Positions 1 to 9,744 of a stretch of 64,000 nucleotides of DNA are shown in pieces. The notes under the pieces are model-generated. The model was not told the origin of the DNA. It ran no database searches and saw nothing but the letters and a program-made list of their open reading frames with translations. How positions within the stretch are numbered: the stretch's first letter is position 1; each line of letters begins with the position of its first letter. The stretch is from Halalkalibacter suaedae (GTDB lineage: Bacteria > Bacillota > Bacilli > Bacillales > Bacillaceae_D), in the NCBI RefSeq assembly GCF_017939705.1, contig NZ_JAGKSQ010000002.1, forward strand, positions 124,001 through 188,000, written 5' to 3'. The translations under genes were made by a program, and so were the position numbers.

Positions 1-100
1 GTTAGAAGAAGAATTAAAAAAACGTGGATATAATGAAATAGCTTCTATTTTTTATTGCAGTTACTGTAATTCAGAGTTTTATATCGTTTTGAAGGACTAA
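1..100 (+). CDS. 3' end of a small zinc-ribbon-like protein (partial)
   Basis: The reading frame that begins at base 2 stays open to a TAA at 98-100 and gives 32 residues ending in ...IFYCSYCNSEFYIVLKD. The CxxC pair is the only recognisable element and suggests half of a zinc ribbon. The start lies outside the window, so length and function are unknown. It is the last gene before the sda promoter. Confidence 0.45.
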   Translation, partial: LEEELKKRGYNEIASIFYCSYCNSEFYIVLKD

Positions 101-126
101 AGGTAAGTTTGTGGATTCGATTTATT

Positions 127-155
127 TTTACAAATGATGCTAATATTTGTACAAT
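127..155 (+). promoter_or_regulatory. Sigma-A-type promoter of the sda-like gene
   Basis: A TTTACA -35 box at 127-132 and a TACAAT -10 box at 150-155 are separated by exactly 17 bases. A weak DnaA-box-like TGTGGATTC lies just upstream at 110-118 (7 of 9 to TGTGGATAA). DnaA control of sda is known in B. subtilis, but this single degenerate site is only suggestive. Confidence 0.45.
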
Positions 156-253
156 TCTGTATAAAAGTGTGATAACATAAAAACAACAAAGCTTGTCTTT
201 TTAGTGATTTGCATAATCAAGTGAAAAATGCTTCTCTAGGAGGATCTTTTACT

Positions 254-427
254 ATGGAAAATCATTCGAAATCAACATTCTGGGAAATTTCAAACGATGA
301 TTTGCTAGGGATTTATGAAAAAGCGATTTGTGTAGAAGAGATTAGTCCTCACTTTATTGATTTGCTTGTTGATGAACTAGAAAGAAGAAAGATAGCTATC
401 CAAGTTAGCAAAAGCTCAATGCCCTGA
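254..427 (+). CDS. sda: Sda-like sporulation checkpoint peptide
   Basis: This 57-residue protein has the core of the Sda family: ISNDDLLGIYEKA, then a spacer, then FIDLLVDELERRKI, matching the LSDELLIESYxKA...FIELIENEIKRR pattern of B. subtilis Sda. Sda folds as a helical hairpin and binds the dimerisation/phosphotransfer domain of sporulation histidine kinases, blocking phosphate flow to Spo0A after replication stress. The ATG at 254 is chosen because AGGAGG at 238-243 sits 10 bases upstream; an in-frame TTG at 209 has no ribosome site. It carries about ten residues beyond the usual 46, mostly at the N-terminus. It stands alone between its own promoter and a terminator that overlaps the stop codon. 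Confidence 0.75.
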   Translation: MENHSKSTFWEISNDDLLGIYEKAICVEEISPHFIDLLVDELERRKIAIQVSKSSMP

Positions 428-451
428 AGTCTAAAGGCATTGAGCTTTTTT
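411..451. terminator. Bidirectional terminator between sda and the thiC operon
   Basis: AAGCTCAATGCC at 412-423 pairs with GGCATTGAGCTT at 436-447 and is followed by a run of T on the + strand. The left arm overlaps the sda stop codon. On the - strand the hairpin follows the small gene at 453-617, whose stop is adjacent. Confidence 0.8.
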
Positions 452-452
452 A

Positions 453-617
453 TTAAAAATATGTGGAAACTTTATTGCATTTTATACATTGTTCATAAAG
501 TTGGTTGTTCTTGAAAACATGATCACACTCCTTTTGTTTCTGTTGAAGATAGGATTGCAAGGAAGCAATACGTGATTTCAAATGCTGTAGTTCTTTTTCA
601 ATTTCAGCTACTTCCAT
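453..617 (-). CDS. Small coiled-coil/CxxC protein downstream of thiC
   Basis: This 54-residue frame starts at an ATG (complement of 615-617) with GGAGGAAT about 4-10 bases upstream, only 21 bases after thiC, so it is probably cotranscribed and under the same TPP riboswitch. The N-terminal half (EVAEIEKELQHLKSRIASLQ) looks like an amphipathic coiled coil. The C-terminal half has CDHVF and CIKCNKV, a possible C-x-H...C-x2-C metal site. I do not recognise the family. No enzymatic thiamine function is implied; location in the operon is the only hint. It ends directly at the shared terminator. Confidence 0.6.
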   Translation of the reverse strand: MEVAEIEKELQHLKSRIASLQSYLQQKQKECDHVFKNNQLYEQCIKCNKVSTYF

Positions 618-638
618 ATAAATTCCTCCATTTCTCCT

Positions 639-2408
<1,770 letters not shown>

Positions 2409-2477
2409 CTAATCTCTCCCTTTAATTTAGTTTGTCGGGACCAGATTATAGACATACTGGTAGAGGAGTGTTTGCAT

Positions 2478-2515
2478 AATAAAAACCGGAACCCAAATAA
2501 GGTTGGACCCCGGTT
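2478..2515 (-). terminator. Attenuator hairpin of the thiC TPP riboswitch
   Basis: Read on the - strand, a 13-base-pair stem (using G-U pairs) between 2515-2503 and 2496-2484 is followed by a U-rich stretch. It lies between the TPP aptamer and thiC and is the expected expression platform. Confidence 0.8.
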
Positions 2516-2554
2516 ATCAATGCAGAAGTATGCTTACATTTATGTATAATCTAA

Positions 2555-2644
2555 CTTCCCCACGCTGGTATGATCCAGATCAGGTCCCAAGGGTCAAAGA
2601 ACTTCAAAGCGTTCCCCTCTCAGCCCAACTCATTGGACTCCCCT
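2555..2644 (-). ncRNA. TPP riboswitch (THI element) upstream of thiC
   Basis: On the - strand the conserved blocks are present in order: GGGGAGTCC, then the CTGAGAGGG element of the pyrimidine-sensing arm, then ACCTGATCTGGATCATACC of the pyrophosphate-sensing arm and GCGTGGGGAAG closing P1. This is a textbook TPP aptamer. It precedes a terminator hairpin and then thiC, so TPP binding should favour termination. Confidence 0.96.
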
Positions 2645-2817
2645 AGTTAAATGCTATTCAACTAATTAAAATTCTACCTTATTAGGATTAAAATGGAAAC
2701 AGTAAATTTGAAAAAAGAAATAATTTTAGAAAGAAATTTGAAAAAAATGATTTAAAGCTGATTTTTTTTGGGAGAATAGGTAATGTGTTGCAATTAGGAT
2801 AGGGAGGTTTGATGACC

Positions 2818-3456
2818 ATGTCATTAGAATGGTTTGATCGAGTAAGTGCAGAGCTTCAGGATAGTTTGGAATCAATATGTGAAGAGTATGATCAAGTTGG
2901 ACATTTGTCTATTGATAAGGCTGCGAAACACCCAAGAATAGAATTTTTTGTTGAAACGGAAGAAGAAAGAGAATATTTCTGTAGCTTGTTCTTTGACCCT
3001 CACAACAACGAATTCTATATTGAATCCTTTGATTTAGACCTTGATCTAACGTCAAGAACGATTCTAGAAGATATTGAAGATATTATTGATGTTGTTCATG
3101 AAAGCTTTCATGATTTCTTAGATGATGAAGATGAATACGACTATGAATTTGAAGATGAAGATGCGATTGAATATGATTTAGCAGATGATGAGGATGACAT
3201 TGAAACATATGATGTAGAATGGGAAACTCCAGAGGTAACTGCATATATAGACGAAGATGAGGATATTGAGATATCTTATAAATTCGGAATTATTCAAGAA
3301 ACTGGTGATGGAATACTACAACGGATTAACCGAATTAAAACAATCGACAATGAATTAATTAAGGATGAATTTAACTTTATTTTTAGTAAGGACGAGGCGA
3401 GTACAATCATTGCAATGATTGCCAGTCATATGGAGTCATTAAATAGTCTAGAGTAA
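2818..3456 (+). CDS. Very acidic protein of unknown function
   Basis: The 212-residue product is dominated by Asp and Glu; residues about 95-155 are nearly continuous acidic runs (DDEDEYDYEFEDEDAIEYD). N- and C-terminal thirds look folded, and the C-terminus is predicted helical (DEASTIIAMIASHMESL). There is no signal peptide or membrane segment. AGGGAGG at 2801-2807 favours the ATG at 2818 (spacing 10), though ATG 2812 or TTG 2809 are possible. It is expressed alone and is followed by a strong terminator before the helicase gene. I do not recognise the family. Confidence 0.75.
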   Translation: MSLEWFDRVSAELQDSLESICEEYDQVGHLSIDKAAKHPRIEFFVETEEEREYFCSLFFDPHNNEFYIESFDLDLDLTSRTILEDIEDIIDVVHESFHDFLDDEDEYDYEFEDEDAIEYDLADDEDDIETYDVEWETPEVTAYIDEDEDIEISYKFGIIQETGDGILQRINRIKTIDNELIKDEFNFIFSKDEASTIIAMIASHMESLNSLE

Positions 3457-3459
3457 TCG

Positions 3460-3502
3460 AAAAAGAATTCCTCTCCTTGTCTTTGGTAGGGGGATTCTTT
3501 TT
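3460..3502 (+). terminator. Terminator after the acidic-protein gene
   Basis: AAAAAGAATTCCTCTCC at 3460-3476 pairs imperfectly with the mirror arm ending GGATTCTTTTT at 3485-3502. It begins three bases after the stop codon and separates this gene from the helicase. Confidence 0.8.
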
Positions 3503-3588
3503 ACTACCTGTTTCGATAGTACGAATGAAAAAACTAGATGAAACATATGGTAAAATGGTTTTTATAGCTTCACGAAAGGAGGACGATC

Positions 3589-6123
3589 GTGAGTACATTG
3601 CCTATGGTTCATGCACAAGCCATCGAACAAACGAAAAAGAAACTATTGGAAGATATTGATCGCTTTGTTGAGGTCAAACCGTCCTTGCCCTCACTTGAAC
3701 ATTATAAAGAAGAAAGACAGCATTATTATGAACAGCTATGGTTAAATGTTTGGTTAAATAAAGCGACAAATAGCATCCCTAGAAAAGAAAAAAAGGGGTT
3801 TCTAAAAGATAGAGGCTACGTTGTTGAGGGAATCGATCGTAAGATAATCAACAAACTATTTCGAAATGAATTGAGAACATATAAACCCTTTCATGTTGAG
3901 CGTTGGCTTAACCATGTTAATACGAACAATCAATGGACTCATATCTATGAGAAAGCCAAAGCTGCATATCAAATTCGTCAAAAGGAAGAACAAGAGGCGA
4001 ATCGAAAAAGGATAATTCTTCATGAAATACAAAAGGCATATGATCAAGTTATTGAGAATGATGATGCGCTATTTTTCGTAGTTCGGCACGAAGTAAGCAA
4101 AAAAGTAGAAGTGGATTTAGCAAAGAGACAAAATCAATTGTCTTCACATACATATCAAAAAGATGAACAGATTGAGGAGCTATCTCAATCTATAAATTTT
4201 TCAACTTTTTTACAGAATTTAGCGAACGACACAACAGAGTATAAAAAAGCGTGGCAGTATGAGACGATGTTTGATCAGTATAATCAATTTATTGATCGAT
4301 TATTAGAACGGAGATTATTAAACGATGTCCTGACACAATTACCGATTTATGTTAGTGAACAATATTTCAGCCTTTTTGGAAAAGAGTTAACTGATTTACG
4401 AGTTAGAGACATCCTTAAAGAGCCGATGGTAGCACTTCGAACTAAATATGTACAACAATTTCAGAAGGAACTGCTCCCGCATCTAGTCCGATTGGCTAAA
4501 TTGCCATTTGATTTATATCAACACCAACAAATTTTTGAACATGACAAAAAAGAGCAAGAGCTGTTCAAGCTTGAAGAGAAAAAGCATAGAGAGAAAGAAA
4601 TAGAAAAAGAAGCAAGGATGATTGATGATATTTTTGGAAGAGAGTATCGACTTCATGCTGGTCGGAATATTCGTTACGTTCTTCACATAGGTGAAACGAA
4701 TACTGGAAAAACTCATTACGCCTTAGAAAAAATGAAGAAATCTGCAAGTGGAATTTATCTTGCGCCGCTTCGTTTACTAGCACTAGAAGTCTATGATAAG
4801 TTAAATAAAGAAGGTGTAAGCTGTTCATTAAAGACAGGTGAAGAAGAGAAAATAATTGAAGGTGCAACTCATTTCTCTAGCACTGTTGAAATGTTTTATG
4901 AAAAGGAATTTTTTGAAGTGATCGTCATTGATGAATCACAAATGATTGCTGATAAAGACCGTGGATTTTCCTGGTACAAGGCAATTACAAAAGCGAATGC
5001 TAATGAAGTGCACATAATTGGTAGCCGAAATGCCCAGTCGATGATCCTAGAATTATTAGGTGACTCAGATATTGAGATACGTGAATATAGGAGAGATATC
5101 CCTTTACAAGTAGAATCAAAGGAATTTTCGTTAAAGCAATCTAAAAAGGGAGATGCACTCGTTTGTTTTTCTCGTAAAAGGGTTTTGGAAACAGCTTCGC
5201 AGCTTCAAAAGAATGGCCATCAAGTAAGCATGATCTATGGCAGCATGCCACCAGAGACAAGGAAAAAACAGATGCAACGATTCATTGATGGAGAGACGAC
5301 AATGATTGTAGCCACAGATGCAATCGGAATGGGATTGAATTTACCTATTAGGCGAATTGTCTTTCTTGAAAATGAGAAATTCGATGGGATGAGAAGAAGA
5401 CGCTTAACTTCTCAGGAAATTAAGCAAATAGCAGGGCGTGCCGGAAGAAAAGGGATTTATAATATTGGAAAAGTTGCTTTTGTATCTGAGATTAATCTCA
5501 TGCGTCGGCTATTAGAGCAAGAGGATGAACCGATTTATACATTTGCAATCGCACCGACAAATTCTGTGTTCGAAAGATTCCAAAAATACTATAGAGATTT
5601 AGGCACCTTTTTTGATCTGTGGGATCGTTTTGAAAGCCCCAAAGGAACAAAGAAGGCTTCACTAACTGAGGAAAAAGAACTGTATGAATCGATAAGAGAT
5701 ACTGAAATTGAAGGTCGTCTGCCAATGATGGATCTGTACGGATTTCTTCATTTACCTTTTTCCACGAGAGAACCCGAGCTCATCAGACAGTGGCAAGAAA
5801 ATTTAATGGCTGTCGTTAATGGTAAGGAATTACCTGAGCCGACTTTGAAACGCGGAACCCTTGAGGAATTAGAGTTATCTTACAAAGCAATAGGCTTGCA
5901 TTTGTTGTTTTTGTACCGATTAGGACGAAGAACTGAAGCGATGTACTGGGAACGTTTACGAGGCGAGCTGAGCGACCGAGTACATGATTATTTAAGATAT
6001 GATAGTAAGAATTTAAAGAAAACTTGCAAATTTTGCGGGAAATCATTGTCATGGGAATTTGCTTATACGATGTGTAACTCCTGTCATAAAAAGAAGTATG
6101 TGAGAAATTCTCGTTTTAGTTAG
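3589..6123 (+). CDS. Suv3-like superfamily 2 RNA helicase with C-terminal zinc ribbon
   Basis: An 844-residue protein. Residues about 1-350 are charged, helix-rich and of unknown fold. The helicase core then begins: Walker A GETNTGKT (about 368-375), motif Ia APLRLLALEVYDKL, TGEE, DESQ Walker B (about 447-450), SRNAQ, motif V ATDAIGMGLNLP and motif VI QIAGRAGRKG (about 613-622). The TNTGKT plus PLRLLALE plus TGEE combination is characteristic of the Suv3 family (mitochondrial degradosome helicase) rather than DEAD-box or Ski2 enzymes. The C-terminus carries CKFC...CNSC (about 811-832), a likely zinc ribbon. GTG 3589 is chosen for AAAGGAGG 6 bases upstream. Likely substrate is structured RNA, by family. 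It is monocistronic. Confidence 0.85.
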   Translation: MSTLPMVHAQAIEQTKKKLLEDIDRFVEVKPSLPSLEHYKEERQHYYEQLWLNVWLNKATNSIPRKEKKGFLKDRGYVVEGIDRKIINKLFRNELRTYKPFHVERWLNHVNTNNQWTHIYEKAKAAYQIRQKEEQEANRKRIILHEIQKAYDQVIENDDALFFVVRHEVSKKVEVDLAKRQNQLSSHTYQKDEQIEELSQSINFSTFLQNLANDTTEYKKAWQYETMFDQYNQFIDRLLERRLLNDVLTQLPIYVSEQYFSLFGKELTDLRVRDILKEPMVALRTKYVQQFQKELLPHLVRLAKLPFDLYQHQQIFEHDKKEQELFKLEEKKHREKEIEKEARMIDDIFGREYRLHAGRNIRYVLHIGETNTGKTHYALEKMKKSASGIYLAPLRLLALEVYDKLNKEGVSCSLKTGEEEKIIEGATHFSSTVEMFYEKEFFEVIVIDESQMIADKDRGFSWYKAITKANANEVHIIGSRNAQSMILELLGDSDIEIREYRRDIPLQVESKEFSLKQSKKGDALVCFSRKRVLETASQLQKNGHQVSMIYGSMPPETRKKQMQRFIDGETTMIVATDAIGMGLNLPIRRIVFLENEKFDGMRRRRLTSQEIKQIAGRAGRKGIYNIGKVAFVSEINLMRRLLEQEDEPIYTFAIAPTNSVFERFQKYYRDLGTFFDLWDRFESPKGTKKASLTEEKELYESIRDTEIEGRLPMMDLYGFLHLPFSTREPELIRQWQENLMAVVNGKELPEPTLKRGTLEELELSYKAIGLHLLFLYRLGRRTEAMYWERLRGELSDRVHDYLRYDSKNLKKTCKFCGKSLSWEFAYTMCNSCHKKKYVRNSRFS

Positions 6124-6140
6124 TTATACGGGTAAATATA

Positions 6141-6194
6141 AAAAAGGCCACTGAAAAAGGTATAGTATATATCACCAATTTCAGTGGCCTTTAT
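6141..6194. terminator. Bidirectional terminator, helicase / small membrane protein
   Basis: AAAGGCCACTGAAA near 6143-6156 pairs with TTTCAGTGGCCTTT near 6179-6192, with A-rich and T-rich flanks. It lies between convergent genes and can serve both. Confidence 0.8.
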
Positions 6195-6222
6195 AGTACT
6201 GAGTCCTTACTTCTTCTTTTTA

Positions 6223-6336
6223 TTAGCTTTTCTTCATTATAATAATAAATGCGTTAATAAATTCAACTACCTGGTAGAAGAAAATACTAAGTGCACTCAT
6301 TGTCAAAAAGCTTACGAAAATATAGAGCCAGTACAT
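6223..6336 (-). CDS. 37-residue single-span membrane peptide
   Basis: An ATG (complement of 6334-6336) sits 8 bases from a perfect AGGAGG (complement of 6345-6350). The product MYWLYIFVSFLTMSALS... is mostly hydrophobic and ends with KKS, so it should be an integral membrane miniprotein with N-terminus outside or a hairpin. The ribosome site and the shared terminator 30 bases after the stop argue that it is a real gene. No known family is recognised. Confidence 0.55.
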   Translation of the reverse strand: MYWLYIFVSFLTMSALSIFFYQVVEFINAFIIIMKKS

Positions 6337-6362
6337 ATTCGTTTCCTCCTCTCCACGTATTG

Positions 6363-6674
6363 TTAGTGGGGTGAGTGGACACGAATCGAGCTGAAATTAT
6401 TAGATTGATAGAACACGGCTAGTAGAAAAAAGGGCAATATACTGTTTTTTTCGATAAAGGAAGTAGGAGCTATCTGATACGTTCGCTCGCTACTAACACC
6501 GAATATTGACCAAGATTCAATCAAGGCCCATTTGTCATTGTTTGAATTAGGGTGAGGTGTAGGTATTGTTTCTAGGACCCTTTCATCTGTGATCATTGTT
6601 TGTTGATCAATGCTCTGTTCTGTCAAAAAACTAAAGGATGAAAGTATAATCAACAAAGATATGATGAGTTTCAA
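6363..6674 (-). CDS. Small exported or membrane-anchored hypothetical protein
   Basis: The 103-residue frame starts at a TTG (complement of 6672-6674) with AAGGAA about 4 bases upstream. It has an N-terminal hydrophobic segment (KLIISLLIILSSFSFL) that could be a signal peptide or anchor, a polar middle, and a second hydrophobic patch (ILPFFLLAVFY) near the C-terminus. No lipobox or known motif is visible. It lies upstream of, and in line with, the 37-residue membrane gene, 26 bases away. The unusual start and lack of homology make it tentative. Confidence 0.4.
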   Translation of the reverse strand: MKLIISLLIILSSFSFLTEQSIDQQTMITDERVLETIPTPHPNSNNDKWALIESWSIFGVSSERTYQIAPTSFIEKNSILPFFLLAVFYQSNNFSSIRVHSPH

Positions 6675-6782
6675 TTGTTTCCTTCACTTCCTTCCTTTCG
6701 AAAATATATCGGAAGAAATACAAAAATAGAACATAAATACAAGTCCTAAATGGTTTGAAGGCTTTTGAAAATTTACCTCTTA

Positions 6783-6798
6783 TGCAGAAAATACTGCA
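6783..6798. promoter_or_regulatory. Inverted repeat upstream of the receptor/kinase operon
   Basis: TGCAG at 6783-6787 and CTGCA at 6794-6798 form a short dyad separated by 6 bases, about 110 bases upstream of the receptor gene. It may be an operator, but nothing identifies the regulator. Confidence 0.25.
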
Positions 6799-6813
6799 GT
6801 TTTGTAAAAAAAA

Positions 6814-6820
6814 TGTCGAA
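6814..6820 (+). promoter_or_regulatory. Possible Spo0A box upstream of the receptor/kinase operon
   Basis: TGTCGAA at 6814-6820 matches the 7-base 0A-box core exactly and lies 86 bases upstream of the receptor gene start. Seven-base matches occur by chance a few percent of the time in an interval this size on two strands, so this is only a candidate; it is of interest because the operon encodes a sporulation-type kinase. Confidence 0.3.
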
Positions 6821-6905
6821 AGATGTAGAGTAATCTCTAATTATAGTAGCAAAATATTAATTTATTAGGTATGATTAGACGAGAATAATAAGAGGAGGAA
6901 TTACT

Positions 6906-7907
6906 TTGCAACAATCGAAACAACTTAGGATCATTATATGGATTACAGGGATTGTTGTAACTGTCTTTTTAATCATTCTTTTCTTTAGTGTTAGCGGTAT
7001 TATGAAAGATGCAAAGGTAACTTCAGAGATTGAAGAAACAAATGTTGTTATTATTACGTCTGATGTTATTGCTGATCAAAGCTGGGGGAGCTTAGCATAT
7101 AAAGGCCAACTGAAGATACAAGAACAATTTCCGATAGCTGTCGAGTTATTCAGTGAAATTGATACCACAAACAAAACACAATTAGAAAAGATTGTTGACG
7201 ATGCGGTTAATTCTGGAACAGATGTTATTATAGGACATGGACGTGAATTTTCAGATTTATTTATTGAAATTGCTCCAAGTTACCAAGAAGTTCATTTTGT
7301 CACTGTTCATGGTTGGTTAAAACATTCCAATCAAGCTGTATATACTTTTGATCATGCCGAACTTGAGTATTTTGCTTCACTTGCAGCGAGTTTAAAAACA
7401 AAAACAAACAAAATTGGAATCATTGATGTTCACGAAAGTAACGAAAATCCGGAATTCGAACAAGCTTTAAAGTACTATTCAGAGGAATCGGAAATTTATT
7501 ATCGTTATGTGGAAGATAGAGACGATAGTCAAGGGGCTTTAAAGCAATTGGATGAGTTAATTGAATTAGGTGTAGATGTCGTATATCCAAAAGGCAATGC
7601 CTTTAATCGTGATGTCATTGATGCAGCAAAAAAAGAAGGCATTTATGTTATTGGTTATGTCGATGATCAATCTTATATGGCTCCGAATTATGTATTGACA
7701 AGTGTACTGAACGATGTAACGGAGATATATGTATCGATTATTGAAGATTATTTCAGTGAAGAGGGAATTCCTTCAGGCAAGGTGATGCTAACTGAGGAAG
7801 ATGGCGTCTACATGCTCGCACCGTTTGGTCCAATGTTTTCAGATTCAGAAGTGGAATTCATTGAAAATGAAATACTGAAGTTTGAAAAGGGCGAATTACG
7901 TTTTTAA
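6906..7907 (+). CDS. Membrane-anchored BMP/Med-type ligand-binding protein
   Basis: A 333-residue protein with one N-terminal transmembrane segment (residues about 8-28) and an extracytoplasmic BMP (PnrA/Med-like periplasmic-binding) domain: VVIITSDVIADQSWGSLAYKG at the domain start, GTDVIIGHG, VHFVTVHG, KTNKIGIIDVHES, GVDVVYPKGNAF and VIGYVDDQSYMAPNYVLTS. There is no lipobox, so it is tethered by the uncleaved helix, as in B. subtilis Med. TTG 6906 follows AGAGGAGG. The kinase gene starts 22 bases downstream and no ABC transporter genes are nearby, so it probably senses a ligand (nucleoside-like, judging by the family) rather than feeding an importer. Inference: it is the sensory partner of the kinase. 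Confidence 0.75.
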   Translation: MQQSKQLRIIIWITGIVVTVFLIILFFSVSGIMKDAKVTSEIEETNVVIITSDVIADQSWGSLAYKGQLKIQEQFPIAVELFSEIDTTNKTQLEKIVDDAVNSGTDVIIGHGREFSDLFIEIAPSYQEVHFVTVHGWLKHSNQAVYTFDHAELEYFASLAASLKTKTNKIGIIDVHESNENPEFEQALKYYSEESEIYYRYVEDRDDSQGALKQLDELIELGVDVVYPKGNAFNRDVIDAAKKEGIYVIGYVDDQSYMAPNYVLTSVLNDVTEIYVSIIEDYFSEEGIPSGKVMLTEEDGVYMLAPFGPMFSDSEVEFIENEILKFEKGELRF

Positions 7908-7929
7908 AAAAGAAAGGGGAAGGTCTGGA

Positions 7930-9723
7930 GTGATTTCATTTCTTAAGCAATTGTCTATTCGAAGTAAAATCCTTTCCGTCCTTCTCCTTATTACTCTTTT
8001 ATTGAGTGGTTTTTCTCTCATCCTTGTCCAATCAATTAGTGATGTTAATCAAGTTAGTCTAACAATAAGAGATGAACATGTCCCTTCAATTGTTTGGTTA
8101 ACCCATACAGAAACTGAGTTAATAGAAAAAGAGCAATTTGTTCGAAATGGAATTGTAAGCGATTTTTGTTGTCAATTTATTGATGGGTATAATGAGCTCG
8201 AGGAACAAATCGATATATCGGTTCCTTCGAGTTTAAATGCGATTACACGCGAAGTTGAACTTTTGGATTTCTTTATAAATAATGAAGTACAAGGGTTTCT
8301 TAGCCTTGGAGATATTGAAGCAGCGAAACGAATCCTAGATAAATATTACTTGCCTAGATTATTGTCTCTTAAAGAAGACCTTAATAACGAAAAGCAACTC
8401 GCATATACCTCTATTCAGGAAAACACCCATGAATTTACGAATATTATTGAAAGCTCATTATCTTTACTCGTGATCTTAACGATTGGTGCAATAATCTTAT
8501 CTATTTATTTTTCTTATCGAACTAGTGCGGGATTAACATTGCCAATTGAAAATCTTATTCACAAAGTAAACCGAATAGCAAAAGGCGAATATGGCCTAAC
8601 CATTTCTGACTCAGAAAAGCAGTTTGAGCTTAAGCAGCTTACGACGTCAATTAATCAAATGTCTCTTCGTTTAAAGGAATCCTTTGAGACAATCTTAATT
8701 GACAAAACCTATCGTGAACAAATCCTAAATTCACTCCCTGTTGGTATTATAACGATTGATGATAAGACGGATGAATTATTCTTAAATCATTCGGCTAAAT
8801 ACTTATTGCATGGGTCAGAGGAACAAATACGATCGATTGATACGATACCTGTCCCTTGTGTCAATAAAGATTTCTGGTCCATTCTTTCCTCAAAGAAAAT
8901 TTGTGAAAATGTCAGGGTTACCTATCAATCTGATCTCGAAAACCATAAACTACTAGTTTCGCAGTCTAAGCTACGTGATCAACATAATGAAGTTATTGGT
9001 AGAACCTTTTATTTTGTTGATATTACAGAAACTGAAAAGTTAGAAAATCGGATACACCAAACTGAAAAGTTGGCATTGGTAGGAGAAATGGCTGCTGGTG
9101 CTGCTCACGAAATAAGAAATCCGTTAGCGGTCATTCAAGGGTTTCTTATGCTAATGAATCAAAATATTGATTCTGATCAGCAGGAGATGTACCGCATGCC
9201 GTTATTAATGAAGGAATTGGAGCGAATTAATTTCATTATTGAGGAAATGCTTCTTCTCGCCAAACCTGGTGCACCATTGCTGAAATTGACGTATTTGGAA
9301 GACGTTATGAAGGATATTCTTCCATTAATACGGGAATCCTCAGAAGGGGAAAATGTTAATATCACTGTTGATCTAAAAAGGGTTCCTCTTTTACTTGATG
9401 CTAAGCAAATGAAACAGGTGCTATATAATCTTGTACGAAATAGTAGTGAATCAATGAATTTTCAAGGTGATATTCAGATTTATGCTAAAGTAGGGACTGA
9501 TTATGAAATTTATATTGAGGACCAAGGAAGCGGAATTTCAGCTGACAAACAAGCAACGATATTTGAACCATTTTCAACAACGAAGGAATCAGGGACTGGC
9601 TTAGGTTTAACGATCGTAAAGCGAATTATAGAAAACCATAATGGTCAGATAGACCTAATATCAAGCTCGAATAAAGGAACTGTATTTTGTATTAAATTAC
9701 CGATCGCAAACGAAAAAAAGTGA
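7930..9723 (+). CDS. Orphan sporulation-type sensor histidine kinase
   Basis: 597 residues from a GTG at 7930, preceded by AAAGGGGAAGG; an in-frame ATG at 7882 overlaps the upstream gene and lacks a ribosome site. Order: TM1 (about 10-30), an extracytoplasmic helical region of about 145 residues, TM2 (about 175-197), HAMP, a PAS-like domain (about 265-370), the H-box AAHEIRNPLAVIQGF with His about 394, then N box LYNLVRNSSESM, G1 DQGSGI, F FEPFSTTK and G2 GTGLGLTIV. The H-box resembles KinA/KinE-type kinases that feed Spo0F. No response regulator is adjacent. It is cotranscribed with the BMP-type receptor and ends at a strong terminator. Confidence 0.88.
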   Translation: MISFLKQLSIRSKILSVLLLITLLLSGFSLILVQSISDVNQVSLTIRDEHVPSIVWLTHTETELIEKEQFVRNGIVSDFCCQFIDGYNELEEQIDISVPSSLNAITREVELLDFFINNEVQGFLSLGDIEAAKRILDKYYLPRLLSLKEDLNNEKQLAYTSIQENTHEFTNIIESSLSLLVILTIGAIILSIYFSYRTSAGLTLPIENLIHKVNRIAKGEYGLTISDSEKQFELKQLTTSINQMSLRLKESFETILIDKTYREQILNSLPVGIITIDDKTDELFLNHSAKYLLHGSEEQIRSIDTIPVPCVNKDFWSILSSKKICENVRVTYQSDLENHKLLVSQSKLRDQHNEVIGRTFYFVDITETEKLENRIHQTEKLALVGEMAAGAAHEIRNPLAVIQGFLMLMNQNIDSDQQEMYRMPLLMKELERINFIIEEMLLLAKPGAPLLKLTYLEDVMKDILPLIRESSEGENVNITVDLKRVPLLLDAKQMKQVLYNLVRNSSESMNFQGDIQIYAKVGTDYEIYIEDQGSGISADKQATIFEPFSTTKESGTGLGLTIVKRIIENHNGQIDLISSSNKGTVFCIKLPIANEKK

Positions 9724-9744
9724 GTATTTCCTCACTTTTTTTCG
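9711..9744. terminator. Bidirectional terminator, kinase / MmcB-like gene
   Basis: CGAAAAAAAGTGAG and CTCACTTTTTTTCG form a perfect stem around a 6-base loop. It overlaps the 3' ends of both convergent genes. Confidence 0.9.

Noticed and set aside
101-120. DnaA box upstream of sda
   Set aside because: A single 7-of-9 match is expected by chance; kept only as a remark.
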